Origin: Xenorhabdus budapestensis
GTDB taxonomy: Bacteria; Pseudomonadota; Gammaproteobacteria; Enterobacterales; Enterobacteriaceae
Direction of reading: 5' to 3'
DNA: 64,000 nucleotides
Assembly: GCF_002632465.1 (NCBI RefSeq)
Contig: NZ_NIBS01000004.1
Span: 96,068-160,067 of the forward strand
The notes under the pieces: model-generated
Told to the model about the DNA's origin: nothing
The model's database searches: none
What the model saw: only the letters and a program-made list of their open reading frames with translations
Part shown: positions 57,912 to 64,000 of the stretch, piece by piece
Position numbering within the stretch: position 1 is the first letter of the stretch
Layout: each line of letters opens with the position of its first letter
Made by a program: the position numbers and the translations under genes

Positions 57912-58958
57912 GTGGAGTATTTTTCTCTATATGGACTGTTCTTGGCCAAAGTAGTGACTATAGTCTTGGCAGTCGTCATTTTGGCAGTATTTTGTATTGG
58001 AGTAGGTGTGCGTAAGACGATGCATAAAGGAGAATTACGGCTGACCAATCTTGGTGAGTCATATAAGGAAAAGCAGCGTCAGATGCAGCAGGCTCGAATG
58101 AGTGAAGCAGAGCAAAAAATCTGGCAGAAGGAGCTAAAAAAACAGCAGAAAGATGAGGCTAAACAGAAAAAGGCCACGGCCAAAGCTGGTCAGAAAGGTT
58201 CACCGAAACCTAGCCTTTATGTTGTTGATTTCAAAGGTAGCATGGATGCCCACGAGGTGGATTCTCTGCGTGAAGAGATTAGTGCTATCCTGGCTGTGGC
58301 TGACAGCAAAGATGAAGTTTTAGTGCGTTTAGAAAGCCCCGGTGGGATGGTACATGGTTATGGGCTTGCCGCATCTCAGTTAGCTCGCCTGAAACAAAAA
58401 GGTATACGTCTGACAATCGCTGTAGATAAGGTTGCGGCAAGTGGTGGTTATATGATGGCTTGTGTGGCTGATCGTATTATTTCTGCACCTTTTGCTATCA
58501 TCGGTTCAATTGGCGTAGTGGCACAGCTGCCAAATATCCATCGGTTGCTCAAGAAAAATGATATTGATATCGAACTTCATACTGCCGGGGAGTATAAGCG
58601 TACTTTGACTTTTTTAGGCGAAAATACAGAGCAGGGACGGCAGAAGTTTCAGGAAGATCTGAATGAAACTCATAAATTATTTAAATCATTTATTCATCAA
58701 TATCGTCCTGCTTTGGATGTAGAAAAAGTTGCAACTGGTGAATATTGGTATGGTACACAGGCAAAAGAGCATGGTCTGATTGATGAAATCGGTGTTAGTG
58801 ATGATTTTTTGATTGCACAAATTGAACACTGTGAAGTTATTGGTGTTAATTATTCTCGCCGTAAACGTGTGGTGGAGCGTTTCATGGGAAGTGCAATGGA
58901 AAATGTTGATAAATTGTTTATGCGCTGGTGGCAAAGAGGCCAAAAACCGCTGCTTTGA
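57912..58958 (+). CDS. sohB: Inner-membrane peptidase SohB (S49 family)
   Basis: This 348-residue membrane protease is related to SppA. An N-terminal membrane segment (about residues 6-30) is followed by a basic, Lys/Gln-rich coiled stretch (about 45-90) and the S49 domain. The nucleophile lies in DKVAASGGYMMACVAD near residue 180, and the second catalytic region is LHTAGEYKRTL near residue 230. The GTG at 57912 with AAAGGTGG upstream gives a start that aligns with E. coli MELLSMYGLFLAK. An ATG six codons earlier is the alternative. Confidence 0.93.
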   Translation: MEYFSLYGLFLAKVVTIVLAVVILAVFCIGVGVRKTMHKGELRLTNLGESYKEKQRQMQQARMSEAEQKIWQKELKKQQKDEAKQKKATAKAGQKGSPKPSLYVVDFKGSMDAHEVDSLREEISAILAVADSKDEVLVRLESPGGMVHGYGLAASQLARLKQKGIRLTIAVDKVAASGGYMMACVADRIISAPFAIIGSIGVVAQLPNIHRLLKKNDIDIELHTAGEYKRTLTFLGENTEQGRQKFQEDLNETHKLFKSFIHQYRPALDVEKVATGEYWYGTQAKEHGLIDEIGVSDDFLIAQIEHCEVIGVNYSRRKRVVERFMGSAMENVDKLFMRWWQRGQKPLL

Positions 58959-59001
58959 CAGTGAATTGACAGTAAAAACATGCAGTAAGCGTTAACAGAT
59001 A

Positions 59002-59048
59002 TGGCGGATAATATGATGGTTTATGCTTCTATTATCCGCATTATTTTT
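59002..59048 (+). terminator. Terminator of sohB
   Basis: GCGGATAATA (59004-59013) pairs with TATTATCCGC (59030-59039), followed by ATTATTTTT. It lies about 45 bp after sohB. Confidence 0.8.
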
Positions 59049-59422
59049 CATAAAATCAGTGCAAGACTTTTTTGTACCACACTTACTTAGCCGGGATTGT
59101 TTCAGTTTTCATCTATTGTGCTTCTCAAAAAAATAAGTTGTTGCGCATCGTTTTTTATCAGGTAGAGTGTGGGATTTTTGTCACGCAGATGGAAGATTTT
59201 GTTTACAACGGTTAAACCATACAATTGCATGGTATGCGTTTATGTATAAAATATCTCATATATTTCAAAGGGTTTGGCGGTGAAGTTAAAGTCAAAGATA
59301 AAAATTAGTTGATATCTTGTGAATCTATCGCAATATAAAAAGAGATCTATTTTATATACCGCACGCAATATAACTCCGTAATTTTCGCCATCTGAAAAGA
59401 AGATAATTAGGTAAAGGTAACT
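59049..59422. other. topA promoter region
   Basis: About 370 bp of AT-rich DNA precede topA with no ORF. Several promoter-like words are present, consistent with the multiple promoters known for E. coli topA, but none is strong enough to assign. Confidence 0.4.
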
Positions 59423-62020
59423 ATGGGTAAAGCTCTTGTTATAGTGGAGTCCCCGGCAAAAGCCAAAACAATCAATAAATATCTGGGGAATGACTACGTT
59501 GTGAAATCCAGTGTAGGCCATATCCGTGATTTGCCGACCAGTGGTGCGGCAAGTCAAAAGAGTTCGAGCTCATCTACCGATAAGAATAAAAAGAAAACCA
59601 AAAAAGATGAGAAAACAGCACTGATTAGCCGAATGGGAGTCGATCCCTATCATGGTTGGGTAGCGAATTATCAAATTTTGCCCGGCAAAGAAAAAGTGGT
59701 GGCAGAGCTGAAAACGCTGGCTGAAAAAGCAGCGCATATCTATCTTGCAACGGACCTTGACCGCGAAGGAGAAGCTATTGCATGGCACTTGCGGGAAGTG
59801 ATCGGCGGGGATGATAAGCGTTTCAGTCGCGTTGTATTTAATGAGATTACAAAGAATGCGATCACTCAGGCTTTTGATAAACCGGGTGACTTGAACCTTG
59901 ATCGTGTTAACGCACAACAGGCACGTCGCTTTATGGATCGTGTAGTTGGTTACATGGTTTCACCACTACTATGGAAAAAAGTTGCCAGGGGGTTGTCTGC
60001 CGGGCGGGTTCAATCCGTAGCGGTTCGGCTTGTTGTTGAACGGGAACGCGAAATCAAAGCATTTGTTCCTGAAGAATACTGGCAGATATATGCGGATTTA
60101 ATGGCTAAAGGGGACGTTGAGCTCCATATGGAAGTTACCCATCAAGAGGGGAAACCATTCAAGCCAGTTAATGCGGAGCAGGCACAAGCGGCGGTGTCTC
60201 TGCTTGAAAAAGCCAGATATAAAGTCATCGATCGCGAAGACCGCCCAACCTCAAGTAAGCCGAGTGCACCATTTATTACTTCTACCTTGCAACAGGCTGC
60301 CAGCACCAGACTTGGTTTTGGTGTTAAGAAAACCATGACAATGGCGCAAAAGTTATATGAAGCAGGTCACATTACTTATATGCGTACTGACTCAACTAAC
60401 TTAAGTCAGGATGCTTTGGGTATGGTTCGAGGTTACATTCGTGACAACTTTGGTGACAAATACCTGCCTAAAGAGGCTAATGTCTATAGCAGCAAAGAGA
60501 ATTCGCAAGAAGCTCATGAAGCTATCCGGCCTTCTAATGTTGATGTCATGGCTGAAGAGCTGAAAGACATGGAAGCGGATGCCCAGAAACTGTATCAGCT
60601 TATCTGGCGTCAGTTTATTGCCTGTCAGATGACACCTGCGAAATACGATTCTACTACGCTGACAGTTCAGGCGGGTGATTTCGAATTGCGGGCAAAAGGC
60701 CGTACTTTACGTTTTGATGGCTGGACAAAAGTCATGCCGGCGTTACGTAAAGGGGACGATGATCGTACTTTGCCTGTTGTGGAAACAGGTACTGATCTTG
60801 ATTTACAAAAGTTGCTGCCAAGTCAGCACTTCACTAAACCACCAGCGCGTTTCAGTGAAGCCTCTCTGGTCAAAGAATTAGAAAAGCGTGGCATTGGCCG
60901 CCCATCAACTTATGCATCAATTATTTCCACTATCCAAGATCGTGGTTATGTGCGGGTTGAAAACCGTCGCTTTTATGCGGAAAAAATGGGTGAAATTGTC
61001 AATGATCGTTTGGGAGAGAATTTCAACGAATTGATGAACTATGATTTTACGGCAAGAATGGAAGATCAACTTGACCACGTTGCGAATGATCAAGCTGATT
61101 GGAAAGGAGTGCTGGATGAGTTTTTCATCAATTTCAGTCAGCAATTAGACGTTGCCAGCAAAGACCCAGAAGAGGGCGGAATGCGCCCGAATCCAATGGT
61201 TATCACCTCTATTGAGTGTCCGACCTGTAACCGTCCAATGGGGATTCGCACGGCAACTACAGGCGTATTTCTTGGCTGTTCAGGTTACGCGCTGTCACCA
61301 AAAGAGCGTTGCAAACAAACCATTAACTTGATCCCGGAAAATGAAATACTGAATATTCTTGAAGGGGATGATGCGGAAACTAATGCGCTGCGTGCCCGTC
61401 GTCGTTGTAGCAAATGTGGGACGGCGATGGATAGCTATCTAATTGATACCCAGCGTAAATTGCATGTTTGTGGTAATAACCCTGCGTGTGATGGTTATGA
61501 AGTAGAAAACGGAGAATTCCGTATCAAAGGTTATGATGGGCCTATTGTTGAATGTGATAAATGTGGCTCAGAAATGCACCTGAAAATGGGACGTTTCGGT
61601 AAATATATGGGATGTACAAACGAAGAGTGTAAAAATACCCGTAAGATCCTTCGTAGCGGGGAAGTTGCACCACCGAAAGAAGATCCCATTCCTTTACCTG
61701 AATTGCCATGTGAAAAATCTGATGCCTATTTTGTCCTGCGTGACGGTGCCGCTGGTGTGTTTTTAGCTGCCAGTACATTCCCGAAATCACGTGAAACACG
61801 CGCACCTTTAGTTGAAGAACTTGTGAGGTTTAAGGAGCGTCTGCCGGAGAAACTGTGTTATCTGGCGGAAGCGCCTGTGGCCGATCCTGAAGGTAATAAG
61901 ACTGTTATGCGTTTTAGTCGTAAGACAAAACAACAATATGTTTCTTCAGAGAAGAATGGCAAAGCGACCGGATGGACAGCATTTTTTGTTGATGGTGCCT
62001 GGATAGTTAAAGAGAAATAA
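59423..62020 (+). CDS. topA: DNA topoisomerase I
   Basis: This 865-residue type IA enzyme relaxes negative supercoils. The Toprim domain begins [17 protein letters not shown] and includes [15 protein letters not shown] near residue 113. The active-site tyrosine is in [12 protein letters not shown] near residue 320. Three C-terminal four-cysteine zinc motifs follow (CPTCNRPMG...[10 protein letters not shown]...[10 protein letters not shown]...C at about residues 600-740), then the zinc-ribbon-like tail. A Ser/Lys-rich insertion near residues 45-65 is usual in enterics. GTAAAGGT precedes the ATG. topA and cysB are adjacent, as in E. coli. Confidence 0.98.
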   Translation: MGKALVIVESPAKAKTINKYLGNDYVVKSSVGHIRDLPTSGAASQKSSSSSTDKNKKKTKKDEKTALISRMGVDPYHGWVANYQILPGKEKVVAELKTLAEKAAHIYLATDLDREGEAIAWHLREVIGGDDKRFSRVVFNEITKNAITQAFDKPGDLNLDRVNAQQARRFMDRVVGYMVSPLLWKKVARGLSAGRVQSVAVRLVVEREREIKAFVPEEYWQIYADLMAKGDVELHMEVTHQEGKPFKPVNAEQAQAAVSLLEKARYKVIDREDRPTSSKPSAPFITSTLQQAASTRLGFGVKKTMTMAQKLYEAGHITYMRTDSTNLSQDALGMVRGYIRDNFGDKYLPKEANVYSSKENSQEAHEAIRPSNVDVMAEELKDMEADAQKLYQLIWRQFIACQMTPAKYDSTTLTVQAGDFELRAKGRTLRFDGWTKVMPALRKGDDDRTLPVVETGTDLDLQKLLPSQHFTKPPARFSEASLVKELEKRGIGRPSTYASIISTIQDRGYVRVENRRFYAEKMGEIVNDRLGENFNELMNYDFTARMEDQLDHVANDQADWKGVLDEFFINFSQQLDVASKDPEEGGMRPNPMVITSIECPTCNRPMGIRTATTGVFLGCSGYALSPKERCKQTINLIPENEILNILEGDDAETNALRARRRCSKCGTAMDSYLIDTQRKLHVCGNNPACDGYEVENGEFRIKGYDGPIVECDKCGSEMHLKMGRFGKYMGCTNEECKNTRKILRSGEVAPPKEDPIPLPELPCEKSDAYFVLRDGAAGVFLAASTFPKSRETRAPLVEELVRFKERLPEKLCYLAEAPVADPEGNKTVMRFSRKTKQQYVSSEKNGKATGWTAFFVDGAWIVKEK

Positions 62021-63335
<1,315 letters not shown>

Positions 63336-63355
63336 AAAAGTAAAAAGAGCTAATA

Positions 63356-63397
63356 AGAACCGAGGAAAATAGCAAGAGTTATTTTCCTCGGTTTTTG
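63356..63397. terminator. Terminator between convergent cysB and the right-edge gene
   Basis: A perfect 14-bp stem (AACCGAGGAAAATA at 63358-63371 region against TATTTTCCTCGGTT at 63380-63393) is followed by TTTT on the plus strand and A-rich sequence on the other side. Confidence 0.9.
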
Positions 63398-63416
63398 TCG
63401 TTTGTGAATAGCGTCT

Positions 63417-64000
63417 TTATCTTCTGGATCCTCTGCGATGTTTAGCTCCTCTGGAACTTCTGTTTCCTGCTTGTGAAGGTGCTGATGAACCTTGGCCAAA
63501 GCCTAATGAATCATAACTGGGAGGCGCATCATAGCTAGGTGGTGCTTCATAGGAAGGTGCTGAGGAATAGGTGGGTGGTGCTTCATAAGGAGGAGGGTTA
63601 TGTTCGGATACTGTACTAGATGGAGGCTGAAAACCTCTTCTGTGCAGATTTCTGGTTCTTGGCTGTGTGAGTGGTTGTTGTAAGTTCGATGGCCCTGGAA
63701 TATTCCCACTCATGTAGTGTTCATAATATTCTTGTGATGGAAGAGGCGTGGACGAGGAAGATTGTTGTAATTGTGACGAAAGAAAAATGTTGTATGAAGA
63801 TTTAAATTTTTCTAATGCTTCATGTTTATTAGAGCAATATGATAGATGAGGTACAATAGAAAGCATGTATGTACTTAGATTTATATTATAGGGATGACCA
63901 CTCCACAATATATACCTTCCAGGACTATTTTGTGTGAACCCCATACTTGCCAATAGGTTATGTATAATATCGTCTGATATTTGTGGTTCATTCGGGATAC
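63417..64000 (-). CDS. C-terminal part of a proline/tyrosine-rich protein with PPxY motifs, unknown function
   Basis: The frame is open to the window edge, so the N-terminus is missing; at least 194 residues are visible. I do not recognise the family. The first visible part (DDIIHNLLASMGFTQNSPGRY...ALEKFK) looks folded. A Ser/Gln-rich stretch follows, then a proline-rich tail with four PPxY motifs (PPPY, PPTY, PPSY, PPSY) and one degenerate copy at 63510-63596. It ends in a basic cluster (RSSRGAKHRRGSRR). PPxY is the ligand of eukaryotic WW domains, so a protein delivered into host cells is possible. A Pro-rich structural protein is the alternative. No signal peptide can be judged. Confidence 0.7.
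   Translation of the reverse strand, partial: IPNEPQISDDIIHNLLASMGFTQNSPGRYILWSGHPYNINLSTYMLSIVPHLSYCSNKHEALEKFKSSYNIFLSSQLQQSSSSTPLPSQEYYEHYMSGNIPGPSNLQQPLTQPRTRNLHRRGFQPPSSTVSEHNPPPYEAPPTYSSAPSYEAPPSYDAPPSYDSLGFGQGSSAPSQAGNRSSRGAKHRRGSRR

Noticed and set aside
59240-59557. Minus-strand ORF of 105 codons overlapping the topA start
   Set aside because: It is antisense to the conserved Toprim domain of topA and shows no domain.
63503-63709. Second minus-strand ORF overlapping the PPxY protein
   Set aside because: It is the shifted frame of the same proline-rich repeat DNA and has no independent support.

Overview
The window is a chromosomal segment of an enteric gammaproteobacterium of the Morganellaceae type. 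Xenorhabdus is the best guess, and Photorhabdus is not excluded. The reasons are moderate-to-low GC with very AT-rich spacers, E. coli-like protein families and gene order, an opp operon with two tandem oppA genes (as described in Xenorhabdus nematophila), and separate trpG and trpD genes. No rRNA, CRISPR array, transposase, integrase or phage gene was seen. The genus is inferred without a database search.

Layout. 1-11.6 kb: a 5'-broken alanine racemase, gapA-yeaD, msrB, yeaC, ansA-pncA, sppA, ydjA, a selD relic joined to topB, and xthA. 11.6-13.6 kb: a junction between two blocks that are separate in E. coli, holding a lone LysR-type regulator and tRNA-Tyr. 13.7-29.4 kb: purU, ychJ, galU-ugd-epimerase (where E. 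coli has rssAB), hns, tdk, a heavily deleted adhE relic, and oppA1-oppA2-oppBCDF. 29.7-38.4 kb: yciU, cls, yciY, tonB, yciA, yciB, an inserted SulP transporter, yciC, ompW and a BON-domain lipoprotein; kch and yciI are absent. 38.6-45.5 kb: trpE-G-D-CF-B-A on the minus strand, with trpL, attenuator, promoter and TrpR operator all readable. 45.5-53.5 kb: an 8-kb accessory island between trpL and rnm. 53.6-63.4 kb: rnm, yciO, rluB, btuR, yciK, sohB, topA, cysB. 63.4 kb to the edge: the C-terminal part of a Pro/Tyr-rich protein that is not recognised.

The most unusual part is the island. Two co-oriented genes 28 bp apart encode secreted proteins. The first (805 aa) carries two almost identical 187-residue modules at a 199-residue period. 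The second (1686 aa) joins a signal peptide, a trypsin-fold serine protease with an intact His/Asp/Ser triad, and a long string of Ig-like modules interrupted by a glycine-rich hydrophobic stretch. This looks like an uncharacterised surface or secreted protease/adhesin system. The second notable locus is the right-edge protein, whose tail has four PPxY motifs, the ligand type of eukaryotic WW domains.

The housekeeping genes cover glycolysis (gapA), NAD and asparagine metabolism (pncA, ansA), envelope proteolysis (sppA, sohB), DNA topology (topA, topB, hns), peptide uptake (opp), UDP-sugar supply for surface polysaccharide (galU, ugd, epimerase), iron uptake energisation (tonB) and tryptophan synthesis. 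Loss of adhE and selD points to reduced fermentative and selenium-dependent anaerobic metabolism. An exact FNR-type site upstream of ompW suggests that oxygen sensing itself is retained.
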